Assembly: GCA_041656175.1 (NCBI GenBank)
Contig: JBBAEA010000129.1
Location: forward strand, 1 to 9,819
DNA from: JBBAEA01 sp041656175
GTDB lineage: Bacteria; Myxococcota_A; Bradymonadia; UBA4248
Direction of reading: 5' to 3'
DNA: 9,819 bases
Under the pieces are notes generated by a model, which searched no databases, was not told the origin of the DNA, and was given only the letters and a program-made list of their open reading frames with translations. Position numbers and translations under genes: made by a program. Within the stretch, counting starts at the first letter, position 1. Every line of letters starts with the position of its first letter. Below, piece after piece: positions 1 to 6,037 of this stretch.

Positions 1-237
1 CACGAAAATTCACGAAAAATTCTTTTTTAGTTTTATAGAACCAGCTTGATTTTTTATAGCCTTTCGTGCCTTTCGTGTCTTTAAATTTTGAACCACGAAA
101 ACCACGAAAACACACGAAAAATTTTTTTCTTTAATGCTTTTATAAGATTAAAGGATACCTTAGTTTTACATGCCCAGCTTGATTCGTTAAAAGCTTTCGT
201 GCCTTTCGTGTTTTTCGTGGTAAAAAAGCTTTTCGTG
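1..237. repeat. Array of CACGAAA / TTTCGTG inverted heptamers
   Basis: Eleven heptamers lie in 237 bases. CACGAAA occurs at 1, 11, 94, 103 and 113. Its reverse complement TTTCGTG occurs at 62, 71, 195, 204, 213 and 231. They are ordered as two cycles, each a CACGAAA cluster followed by a TTTCGTG cluster, so each cycle could fold as a long imperfect hairpin. The anchors CCAGCTTGATT (41 and 174) and CTTTCGTGCCTTTCGTGT (61 and 194) recur with the same 133-base offset, which shows that the two cycles are diverged copies of one unit. The stretch is AT-rich and holds no gene. Similar CACGAA-type clusters are seen between genes in many environmental bacteria, and their function is unknown. The array may continue left of the window. 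Confidence 0.85.
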
Positions 238-280
238 GTAAAAAAATAATGCGTTATTGATAGATGCTCTTAGCAGGGTG

Positions 281-295
281 TGGGGCAGCGCCCCA
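281..295 (-). repeat. GC hairpin downstream of the diguanylate cyclase gene
   Basis: TGGGGC and GCCCCA form a perfect 6-bp stem around an AGC loop. It lies 19 bases past the stop of the minus-strand gene ending at 315. No T-run follows on the minus strand, so it is not a canonical intrinsic terminator, although it could still stabilise or end the transcript. The flank ACCATAAA (297-304) recurs beside the hairpin at 4349-4364, which suggests a small interspersed repeat family. Confidence 0.5.
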
Positions 296-314
296 ACCAT
301 AAATCAGAGTTTCT

Positions 315-1571
315 CTAAGTTTGTTCGGTTTCAGAGAGTGAGTTCTCGTAGACGCGTGTACAGTTGCGACCGCTACGCTTAGCCGCATAGAGCGCGAGAT
401 CCGCGCGCGCAAACAAATTTTCTAGTGCTTCATCGGGTTGGATTGACGCTACGCCGACGCTTGTCGTGATCTGCCCTGGCGCAAATCCCGCTAGCCCTGT
501 GCTCTCGACGGTGTGTCGCAGTTTTTCACCCATTGCGTAGGCTTCCTGCAAACCTGCGCTACCCGTTACAAGTATCACAAACTCTTCCCCGCCGTAGCGC
601 GCGACCATATCTTCATCGCGGCTGTGGGACTTCAAAATTTGCGCAAAATGCTGCAAAACTTTGTCGCCGCGTTCATGGCCAAAGTTGTCGTTACAACTCT
701 TAAAATGATCGATGTCAAAGACGAGCATGCTCATCTTTCGGTTCAAGCGCTGAGCGCGCATGTACTCTTCTTGCAGGTGCTTGGCATAGTGGCTTCGATT
801 GTATACGCCAGTTAAGCCGTCGATTTTTACCATCTCCGAGAGTCGCCTATACAACATCGTTCGCTCAAGCGCGATGGAGGCAAGGTTTGCTACTGTACTT
901 AAACCACGACTTTCCGCGGGGTTGACCAATCTAAGATTAAAGAGGTTGTCCGCAAAGATCACGCCAAAGACCTCATCTTGTAAAAAAATAGGTACACAGG
1001 CAAAGTTCTTAAACTTAAGCGTGTGCTGGGTCTCCAACGAATAGTACTCTGCTTCTACGCCGTTGAGAATGATGGGTGCACGCGTTGCAACACACTGCGA
1101 AAGAACGTCTTTAAGCTCCAGTTTTATGTGGTTGAGCGTCGGTTTTTCTCTCACGTCATCGAGCTTAATCGATAGCCCCGCCAAATGTTTGGATAGCGCT
1201 TGCACCTCAATTTGCGCGGCGCTTGTCGCGTAGCGGTCAATCAGGCTTGGCAAATCCAGTTTCTCTGCCTTAATCCCTTCCCAAATCCGGTGCGCATCCT
1301 CTCCGCTCTCAGGTCCCGCACACTGCGACACCCGCAATTCATTGCGCCTATCCCACGCCAAAAACAGCAGCGCTCGGTTAAAATTTAAGCCATCCCCATG
1401 CGTAATTCCAGAGAGAATAATGTACAAAATCTGCTCAAGTTCTAAAGTCTTAAGCATGGCGCGCGTAACCGTTAGCTGGAAGCGCAAGCTCTTTAGCAGC
1501 TCAAGCTCCGAACCGTCGCTGCGCCTACTGATTCGCCCTAGTTGTGAGTCTGAGAGAATATCGTTTTGCAA
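315..1571 (-). CDS. GAF-GGDEF diguanylate cyclase
   Basis: This protein should condense two GTP into the second messenger cyclic di-GMP in the cytoplasm. The 418 residues contain a GAF-like sensor region at about 40-238 and a GGDEF domain at about 245-410. The GGDEF domain opens with DGLTGVYNR (251-259) and has the active-site motif GGEEF at 327-331. The product-binding inhibitory site RxxD is intact (R318-D321, five residues before GGEEF), so feedback inhibition is likely. No membrane segment or EAL domain is visible. The GAF ligand cannot be told from sequence. The start is TTG: an in-frame stop lies just upstream and no ATG occurs before residue 39, which is already inside the GAF region. 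An AAAGG that overlaps the upstream gene's stop codon may serve as ribosome binding site, but it is 12 bases away, which is long. The gene follows the J-domain gene by 15 bases, so the two are probably co-transcribed. Confidence 0.93.
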   Translation of the reverse strand: MQNDILSDSQLGRISRRSDGSELELLKSLRFQLTVTRAMLKTLELEQILYIILSGITHGDGLNFNRALLFLAWDRRNELRVSQCAGPESGEDAHRIWEGIKAEKLDLPSLIDRYATSAAQIEVQALSKHLAGLSIKLDDVREKPTLNHIKLELKDVLSQCVATRAPIILNGVEAEYYSLETQHTLKFKNFACVPIFLQDEVFGVIFADNLFNLRLVNPAESRGLSTVANLASIALERTMLYRRLSEMVKIDGLTGVYNRSHYAKHLQEEYMRAQRLNRKMSMLVFDIDHFKSCNDNFGHERGDKVLQHFAQILKSHSRDEDMVARYGGEEFVILVTGSAGLQEAYAMGEKLRHTVESTGLAGFAPGQITTSVGVASIQPDEALENLFARADLALYAAKRSGRNCTRVYENSLSETEQT

Positions 1572-1586
1572 AGCGTAGGAAAACCT

Positions 1587-2345
1587 TTATTTAATGAATA
1601 ATGATTTGATTTTATCAAGTATTGACACGTCTTTCTTTGTGTTTTGTGCTCTACGTAATCTATCCTGCATAAGGCGAAGTTCTCTTGCAGCCTCTGCATT
1701 GCTGTGCTGGGTCATCGTATCAACTGCTTCAAAGTAACGCTGCGCCACATCCATCCTGCCCTCCAACTTCATGATGCGCCCGAGCTGCAAACGTGACTCC
1801 ACATCGGTCTTTTTTTGTGCCAACGCTTCAAGCCCCGCAATACAGCGCTCGACATCCTCGCGCTTACGCCGACCATCCGCACGCGGTTCAAGCGCGATGT
1901 ACTCGCAAAAGTAGATGTACGCCTTAATCTGCGCGTCATTAGGCGTCAACTCAAGAGCCTGTAACAATTTCGTGTGCGCTAAGGCATACTCCCCACGCGA
2001 AAAGAGCGCAACGCCGTGATCCCTCGCCTTCTCTAGCGCAAAAATCTCCCCCAAATCAATCTCCTCCCCCGCAAACTCTCCAACCCTCGCGTACAATTCC
2101 CGCCGCTCTTGGCTCGAAATCGCGTCGTATGCCTCACGGATCCCCGCATTGACCGCCGACAAAATCTCTACCAAAGCCTCCGCATCCTCTCGCCCAAACC
2201 TGTCAGGATGAAACTTTTTAATGAGTTGCGAATAGCGCGCGCGCACAGCATCGTCATTGGTGTCAGCGGACAAGCCCAGTAGCTCAAAGGCATTTTTACC
2301 CTGCATGTTTTCGTAAAAATGTCGTAATTCCTGAATTTTCTCCAT
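1587..2345 (-). CDS. J-domain (DnaJ-like) protein with TPR-like C-terminus
   Basis: The 252 residues begin with a J domain (about 18-87). It has the NAFELLGLS opening, helix II ending in KKFHPDRF with the invariant HPD tripeptide at 46-48, and a following helix containing EAYDAISSQERREL. The HPD loop is what stimulates the ATPase of DnaK/Hsp70 in this family. There is no Gly/Phe region, zinc-finger CxxCxGxG repeat or DnaJ C-terminal domain, so it is not the housekeeping DnaJ. Residues about 105-220 are helical with TPR-like spacing (for example ALFSRGEYALAHTKLLQALE), which suggests protein-protein contacts. It is cytoplasmic, with no signal or membrane segment. It is the first gene of a two-gene operon with the downstream diguanylate cyclase. 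Its role may be to recruit Hsp70 to a specific client, possibly in signalling; this is inference. The ATG start has no strong ribosome binding site before it. Confidence 0.88.
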   Translation of the reverse strand: MEKIQELRHFYENMQGKNAFELLGLSADTNDDAVRARYSQLIKKFHPDRFGREDAEALVEILSAVNAGIREAYDAISSQERRELYARVGEFAGEEIDLGEIFALEKARDHGVALFSRGEYALAHTKLLQALELTPNDAQIKAYIYFCEYIALEPRADGRRKREDVERCIAGLEALAQKKTDVESRLQLGRIMKLEGRMDVAQRYFEAVDTMTQHSNAEAARELRLMQDRLRRAQNTKKDVSILDKIKSLFIK

Positions 2346-2614
2346 CGTTGCTCGGCATTAAGAGTAAAATCTGAGCGCACAAACGCCCACAATTATAACG
2401 TCGCAGAGTTTAGCAGAACAGTCCGCGCTTTCAAGTACATAAAACTATGCTTTCCTTTTTAAACACATCGTTTCATTTGCTCTGAAGTAAAAAAGTAGCA
2501 TTTTCGTAAACGAGAAAGAACGCTCAACGGAAATCGAATAAAATATTCAGTTCAGCTAAAAATTAGTCGGTTTGCACAGGTAAAAACTGCAGCATTTTGC
2601 TTTCTTTTAGTGCC
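2346..2614. other. Intergenic region upstream of the J-domain gene
   Basis: Together with the repeat at 2615-2714 this forms a gene-free stretch of 383 bases between two minus-strand genes. It is AT-rich and carries the TATAAT box for the leftward operon (2392-2397). No RNA gene or conserved riboswitch-like fold is evident. The short open frames crossing it have no recognisable protein features. Confidence 0.5.
2392..2397 (-). promoter_or_regulatory. -10 box of the J-domain / GGDEF operon
   Basis: Read on the minus strand this is a perfect TATAAT, 46 bases upstream of the ATG at 2345. No good -35 hexamer sits at 16-18 bases (the sequence there is close to TGTTCT), so this may be a weak or activator-dependent sigma70-type promoter. 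Confidence 0.4.
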
Positions 2615-2714
2615 TCAGCCGCGACCAATCGCTGACATCCATGTCGCGATTGAAGGGGAAGGGGGGTACGGGGGGAAACATCTTTTCTTTGGCACAAAGA
2701 AAAGGGTTTCCCCC
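2615..2714. repeat. Intergenic hairpin repeat, copy 1
   Basis: Bases 2615-2713 are identical to 9721-9819, where the window ends. Three elements lie in order. First is a palindrome at 2626-2652, with CAATCGC and GACAT arms pairing to ATGTC and GCGATTG around a CC centre and one bulged T. Second is a G-rich block at 2655-2675 with runs of four, six and six G. Third is a very strong hairpin at 2671-2714: GGGGGAAAC (2671) pairs with GTTTCCCCC (2706), and inside it CTTTTCTTTG (2682) pairs with CAAAGAAAAG (2695) around a GCA loop, separated by a small internal loop. It ends 14 bases from the stop codon of the esterase gene. No T-run follows on the minus strand, so it is terminator-like only in having a stem. 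It looks like a non-coding REP-type element. Confidence 0.85.
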
Positions 2715-2728
2715 TGCGCAAAGCCCTC

Positions 2729-4045
2729 CTACTTATCAAGGTTTTTAAAAAGTGTGAGTGGGCGGAATACGCGTGCGGCCCAAGCGGCTTCGTTGTGCTC
2801 TGCTTCGGGTTCGTGCCAATGGTATAGGTTCTTTTCGTATTCATAGCCCATCGCTGATAGCCCATCGACAAAAGCTTTGGTAGCGCAGTAGTTGTCTCTA
2901 TCATTTTCATCCTTGTGCGCATCTTCCTGGCCCGTAGAGCAGCCATCCCCTGGCCCGCCGCCAGAGTCGGCGTAGATTGTAAAGTCGCGTTTTCCAGCGT
3001 TTTGGTAAAGCTTAAGCATCGTCGTGTTGTCGAGTCCAAATCGCCCCCAAGCCAAGGTGCCCGAGAGCGAAAGCGCTATATCGTAGCTATCGGGATAGAG
3101 GTGAGCGATGTAGAGGCTAATCAAGCCGCCCAATGAAGAACCCATTAGTCCGCGTAACTCTTTTGTGGGGTACTGCTTTTCTATAAAGTTCCGTACATCA
3201 TCGTGTACAAAAGCCGCATATTCCTTGCCCTTAGAAACGAATACCTCGCCAAAGACTTTATCATCGACGTGTGTGTATTCATTCATGCGATCTTCGGTGT
3301 TATCGATACCTACGACTAGGAAATTTGCGCTGATTTGGGCGAGTGCTTCGCGAAGCTTCCATCCGTTGCCGATGGCGTAGGGGGAGAAGAGGTTCTGGCC
3401 ATCGTGCGCATAAAGCACAGGCCATGGACCACTTCCTGCAGGGACATAGACGCGAAGCGTCCTAGGTTTTAGCCCTTGACCCGCAAAACGATGATAGCGC
3501 TCAAGGTGCACCGTTTTGGGAGGCTCTACGTAGCTGATTTCACCAAAATCATCGTACTGGTAAGAGCGCGACCAAGTGTCTGCTTGGTAATCTGAGTTGT
3601 TGTAAACAAATTTGTAGCCCGATCCAGCGGCTTGCGACACTGAAATTTCGCTGTACCAAAGATCCTCACCAGCCTTGGTCATTTCTTGGGGGTTCCACTC
3701 GTTGAAATCCCCTGCTATGGACCATGAGCCTTGGTCATGCCAATGCAAAAATAGGTATTTTCCGTCCTTGCACTTTACAGGAAAACCCGTTGTTTGCGAT
3801 ATAGTCGTAAAAGCCTCAAGCGTATCGACACTACCAGCGATAGAAGCCCTCGCCCAGTACTCCGCATCTTTAACGATGGGGTCGGGATTGGTAGGGTCGG
3901 GATTGGTAGGGTCGGGATTGGTAGGATCGGGATTGGTAGGATCAACCTGTGGATCCTTTTTTATGGAAGTTCCTTCGTCACAGGAATATCCAGCGAATAT
4001 GAGCATAAAGCTCAAAAATAATAAGAAAAGTCGATGCAAGCGCAT
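2729..4045 (-). CDS. Secreted CBM48-like / esterase D-family lipoprotein
   Basis: The 438 residues start with a signal peptide (1-21) ending in GYSC, so Cys22 is the probable lipidation site, although position -3 is Gly rather than Leu. A linker with four DPTNP repeats follows (about 35-56). Residues about 96-175 look like an early-set/CBM48-type domain (AGDFNEWNP at 111-119, then YKFVYNN). Residues about 178-436 are an alpha/beta hydrolase of the esterase D (PF00756) type. The nucleophile is Ser304 in GSSLGG, the likely acid is Asp360 in YADSGGG, and the likely base is His417 in EAEHNEAAW. Known relatives with this layout include Fes-like enterochelin esterases and CBM48-CE1 feruloyl/acetyl-xylan esterases. 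The substrate cannot be chosen from sequence, and no siderophore or glycan genes are adjacent. An acidic loop between Cys369 and Cys387 is unusual. GAGAG six bases before the ATG supports the start. Confidence 0.88.
   Translation of the reverse strand: MRLHRLFLLFLSFMLIFAGYSCDEGTSIKKDPQVDPTNPDPTNPDPTNPDPTNPDPIVKDAEYWARASIAGSVDTLEAFTTISQTTGFPVKCKDGKYLFLHWHDQGSWSIAGDFNEWNPQEMTKAGEDLWYSEISVSQAAGSGYKFVYNNSDYQADTWSRSYQYDDFGEISYVEPPKTVHLERYHRFAGQGLKPRTLRVYVPAGSGPWPVLYAHDGQNLFSPYAIGNGWKLREALAQISANFLVVGIDNTEDRMNEYTHVDDKVFGEVFVSKGKEYAAFVHDDVRNFIEKQYPTKELRGLMGSSLGGLISLYIAHLYPDSYDIALSLSGTLAWGRFGLDNTTMLKLYQNAGKRDFTIYADSGGGPGDGCSTGQEDAHKDENDRDNYCATKAFVDGLSAMGYEYEKNLYHWHEPEAEHNEAAWAARVFRPLTLFKNLDK
3881..3940 (-). 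repeat. 15-base minisatellite in the lipoprotein linker
   Basis: Four tandem 15-base units (GTCGGGATTGGTAGG on the plus strand) lie at 3881, 3896, 3911 and 3926. The first three are identical and the fourth differs at one base. On the coding strand each unit encodes five residues of the DPTNP linker. Because the unit is a multiple of three, slippage would lengthen or shorten the linker without a frameshift. Confidence 0.9.
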
Positions 4046-4092
4046 GGTTTACTCTCGAGTGTTGGCGCCTTTACGGCTAAGTCCTAGTTAGT

Positions 4093-4121
4093 AGTATGCT
4101 CAAGACGAATGGTTTTCGCAA
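4093..4121 (-). promoter_or_regulatory. Promoter candidate of the esterase lipoprotein gene
   Basis: On the minus strand TTGCGA (-35, 4116-4121) and CATACT (-10, 4093-4098) are separated by 17 bases. Each matches four of six sigma70 consensus positions. The -10 box is 47 bases upstream of the start codon. It is plausible but matched only by eye. Confidence 0.35.
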
Positions 4122-4260
4122 GTAGAGCTTTACGCAATTTGTAGCGCATCCATAGGGTTTTGCTTCAAGGCAGATTATTCTTTGTTTTGTGGGCTGGTGC
4201 TTTATAGCGCCATACACGGGGGGGTAGCGCAAGATCACCTGAAGGAGCGGCGCCTGAGCG

Positions 4261-4309
4261 TATTTTATGCATTGGATGCGCGGTTTGAGCGCATACAATG
4301 CATAAAATA
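4261..4309. repeat. Long near-perfect hairpin
   Basis: TATTTTATGCATTG (4261-4274) is the exact reverse complement of 4296-4309. After one G/A mismatch the inner arms ATGCGC (4276-4281) and GCGCAT (4289-4294) pair around a 7-base loop. The result is a 20-bp stem with one mismatch. Further out, GCGGC and GCCGC can pair across an internal loop. It has no terminator-like T-run on either strand beyond the stem. It may be a structured repeat, a transcript-end stabiliser or a small RNA fold. Confidence 0.8.
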
Positions 4310-4348
4310 AGACGCGAAGCCGCCGATCATGAAGGAAGCTTGCGCGTA

Positions 4349-4364
4349 GGGGGGAGTTCCCCCC
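4349..4364. repeat. G-run / C-run hairpin
   Basis: GGGGGGA pairs with TCCCCCC around a GT centre. It is followed by ACCATAAA, the same flank as at the hairpin at 281-295. It lies 75 bases downstream of the stop of the minus-strand barrel gene and could end or protect its transcript, although no T-run follows. Confidence 0.5.
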
Positions 4365-4439
4365 ACCATAAAAATACTCGGTTTTTTCGCCCAACGGCTT
4401 CCTTTTATAATGATGCGCGGGCTGTGGAGTTTGGGCGGC

Positions 4440-5090
4440 TTAGAAGTTAAAGCGGACGTGGAATTTGACTTGGGAGAGGTCAAAGAGGCTTTGTTTTTGC
4501 TCGGTGGCGAAGTCAAAGCCGAGGACGGTGCTAGAGAAGTTGCCTTCAAAGCTGTGGATGTAGGAGTAGTCGATGCCAAGGCCAATGACGCTAAAGACGG
4601 GTAAAAAGAAAGTTAATCCGGCGCTTGCCTTAAGGCTAGGGCCTTTCCAAGACCATGAGTTGTTGGTGTTGGTATCGAGGGTGGCGGTGTAGTAGGAGTA
4701 GCCGCCGCCGATGCCGAGCCAGATGTCGAGTACAACGGCGCGGATAAAGAATTTTAGCATGCCGTTGGCTTGTAGGATGAAGCTAGATTTGTATTCGTCG
4801 CGTGGCATGCCCCCGAGATCGAGGTCGGCGAACAGGCCAACGCCTAGGATGCCAGCGATGTCGGCGACGTAGCCCGCGCTGAAGGAGCCGAGGGGACCTG
4901 CTTCGAAAACGTCGCGGTTGCAGGCGCTATTGCTTTTGTCGAGGCTGTGGCAGGCTTGGGCGCCGATGCCAATGAGTATGTCAAAGCCTCCGAGACCAGC
5001 TTCGGCATGGGCATGGCGAGTGGGTGCGAAGGCGAGTAGGGCGATGGCGAGAAGTGAGGCGAATAAGATTCGGGTGAATGAGGGTTTCAT
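4440..5090 (-). CDS. Predicted outer-membrane beta-barrel protein
   Basis: The 216-residue product has a classical Sec signal peptide: basic start MKPSFTR, a hydrophobic core, then APTRHAHA with probable cleavage after Ala29. The mature part alternates hydrophobic and polar residues with many Gly and aromatic residues (for example WLGIGGGYSYY and VIGLGIDYSYIHSF). It ends FHVRFNF, and a C-terminal aromatic after a beta strand is the usual signal for insertion by the BAM machinery. This is the pattern of a small 8-10-strand barrel rather than a large porin. The exact family and any cargo are not recognisable. AAGGAA precedes the ATG by four bases and fixes the start. The gene is read alone, divergently from the fxsA-family gene, and the next gene downstream is 394 bases away. 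Confidence 0.75.
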   Translation of the reverse strand: MKPSFTRILFASLLAIALLAFAPTRHAHAEAGLGGFDILIGIGAQACHSLDKSNSACNRDVFEAGPLGSFSAGYVADIAGILGVGLFADLDLGGMPRDEYKSSFILQANGMLKFFIRAVVLDIWLGIGGGYSYYTATLDTNTNNSWSWKGPSLKASAGLTFFLPVFSVIGLGIDYSYIHSFEGNFSSTVLGFDFATEQKQSLFDLSQVKFHVRFNF

Positions 5091-5297
5091 GATCTTCCTT
5101 TGCCTGTAAGGCGATGTGAATAAACGATGCTTTGCACTGTCGTCACTGAAGCAGTCTGCACGCGTATGAGCGCGTGTAAGAGCGCAGTTGAACTTTAATG
5201 CTTTTTATCGCGAAATGAAAGTCTGTATTTTGGTGTTGCTTTCGTAACAAGGCACGTAGCCTGTGTTGGAGCGATATTTGGAGTTAAGGGAGTTGGA

Positions 5298-5774
5298 ATG
5301 AAGGCGAGTTTGCTTTGGTTAATGGGGCTATATTTGCTGTTTGAACTGCTGATTTTCTGGGGCATTTGGCGCTTACACGGTTTGTTATTGGCGTTAGGGA
5401 TAAATTTCGCATTTTTCTTGTTAGGGCTAATTTTCTTGCGTGCGGGGCGTGGGAGTTTGCGCAGATTTCAGCTTGGGGCGTCCTTGCCAGCGGACGGAGG
5501 GGGGCAAATCGCGTATTCTGTTGCGGGAGTATTGTTGATGCTACCCGGGGTTTTGACCTCGTTGGCGGGCTTACTTGTGTTGGTTCCCAAAACGCGGCGA
5601 GCGTTGCAGCGCGTATTTTCGGCGTACTTGGGGCGTGCGATCTTTAAATCGACGCCACAGGGCTTTGACGTGTTTTCGGGATTTCGGGAGTATGGCGGCA
5701 AAGATCTAGGGGAGCGAGAGAGCGATGTCGCTGATTTGGGTGAAGTAATTGATGTGGAGTATGAGGAAATATGA
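5298..5774 (+). CDS. fxsA: FxsA family cytoplasmic membrane protein
   Basis: The 158 residues carry three hydrophobic segments at about 4-22, 27-47 and 71-97. The third has the family hallmark: a hydrophobic run, then LPGVLTSLAGLLVLVP (82-97) and a basic stretch KTRRALQRV. FxsA proteins are small inner-membrane proteins. The E. coli member is known for relieving F-plasmid exclusion of phage T7 when overproduced, and its normal role is not established. The tail from about 118 onward is hydrophilic and acidic (ESDVADLGEVIDVEYEEI), which is common in the family. AAGGGAG five bases before the ATG supports the start. The gene stands alone between a divergent barrel gene and a downstream promoter region, and the sequence gives no hint of co-function with either side. 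The family call is firm and the symbol is by family only. Confidence 0.85.
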   Translation: MKASLLWLMGLYLLFELLIFWGIWRLHGLLLALGINFAFFLLGLIFLRAGRGSLRRFQLGASLPADGGGQIAYSVAGVLLMLPGVLTSLAGLLVLVPKTRRALQRVFSAYLGRAIFKSTPQGFDVFSGFREYGGKDLGERESDVADLGEVIDVEYEEI

Positions 5775-5894
5775 AATCCGCCATACGAAATATGTGTTAG
5801 GGGGCTGTGATCGACTTCATGCTCTGCTAAAAGATCCGCGAGACTGCGTTTTGGCTTTTCTGAATACAAGGCGCTGTCTAAGCGTTATCAAACT

Positions 5895-5910
5895 ATGGTC
5901 TATTGACCAT
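5895..5910. promoter_or_regulatory. Inverted repeat over the -35 box
   Basis: ATGGTC and GACCAT form perfect 6-base arms around TATT. The right arm includes part of the TTGACC -35 candidate at 5903-5908. It could be an operator for the lipoprotein-phosphatase set. Confidence 0.35.
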
Positions 5911-5932
5911 GTGGGAATGGCTGTGTTAAACT
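5903..5932 (+). promoter_or_regulatory. Promoter candidate for the lipoprotein-PP2C operon
   Basis: TTGACC (-35, 5903-5908, five of six consensus bases) and TAAACT (-10, 5927-5932, four of six) are 18 bases apart. Transcription would start near 5939, giving a leader of about 100 bases before the GTG start at 6038. The positions were chosen by eye. No intrinsic terminator for fxsA was found between 5775 and this site. Confidence 0.4.
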
Positions 5933-5937
5933 TGTTC

Positions 5938-5958
5938 TAGGTTATTATGAATGACCTA
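5938..5958. promoter_or_regulatory. Inverted repeat at the expected transcription start
   Basis: TAGGTTAT (5938-5945) and ATGACCTA (5951-5958) pair with one G-T wobble around five bases. It lies directly after the proposed -10 box, where a repressor operator or a 5' RNA hairpin would act. Confidence 0.35.
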
Positions 5959-6037
5959 AGCGAACTCTGGCTATGGGGTGAGTGGGGGCTTTGGCTTGAG
6001 AGCGTTTGGCTTTTTAGCTTGTTTAAGGAGAGTTCTT

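Larger units (their letters stand above)
4046..4439. other. Gene-free stretch between esterase and barrel genes
   Basis: These 394 bases hold no convincing gene. They contain a promoter candidate for the esterase gene (4093-4121), a long AT-rich hairpin (4261-4309) and a G-run/C-run hairpin (4349-4364). An eight-base inverted pair, AAGGAAGC (4332-4339) and GCTTCCTT (4397-4404), flanks the second hairpin. The open frames crossing the stretch have Cys/Lys-rich, low-complexity products without domain character and are probably spurious. Confidence 0.6.

Noticed and set aside
1..237. Possible CRISPR array, because of short repeated units.
   Set aside because: The repeats are seven bases, occur in both orientations, lack uniform spacers, and no cas genes are present.
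2671..2714. Intrinsic terminator of the esterase gene.
   Set aside because: The stem is strong, but no T-run follows on the minus strand and an identical copy lies far from any minus-strand gene end. It is better called a repeat.
4077..4585. Two overlapping minus-strand open frames between the esterase and barrel genes.
   Set aside because: One crosses the hairpins and the other overlaps the barrel gene out of frame. The products are Cys/Lys- or Ser/Pro-rich without a domain or a ribosome binding site.
5978..6037. Upstream ATG start for the PPC-like lipoprotein.
   Set aside because: It has no ribosome binding site and would bury the signal peptide. The GTG at 6038 has AAGGAG at ideal spacing.
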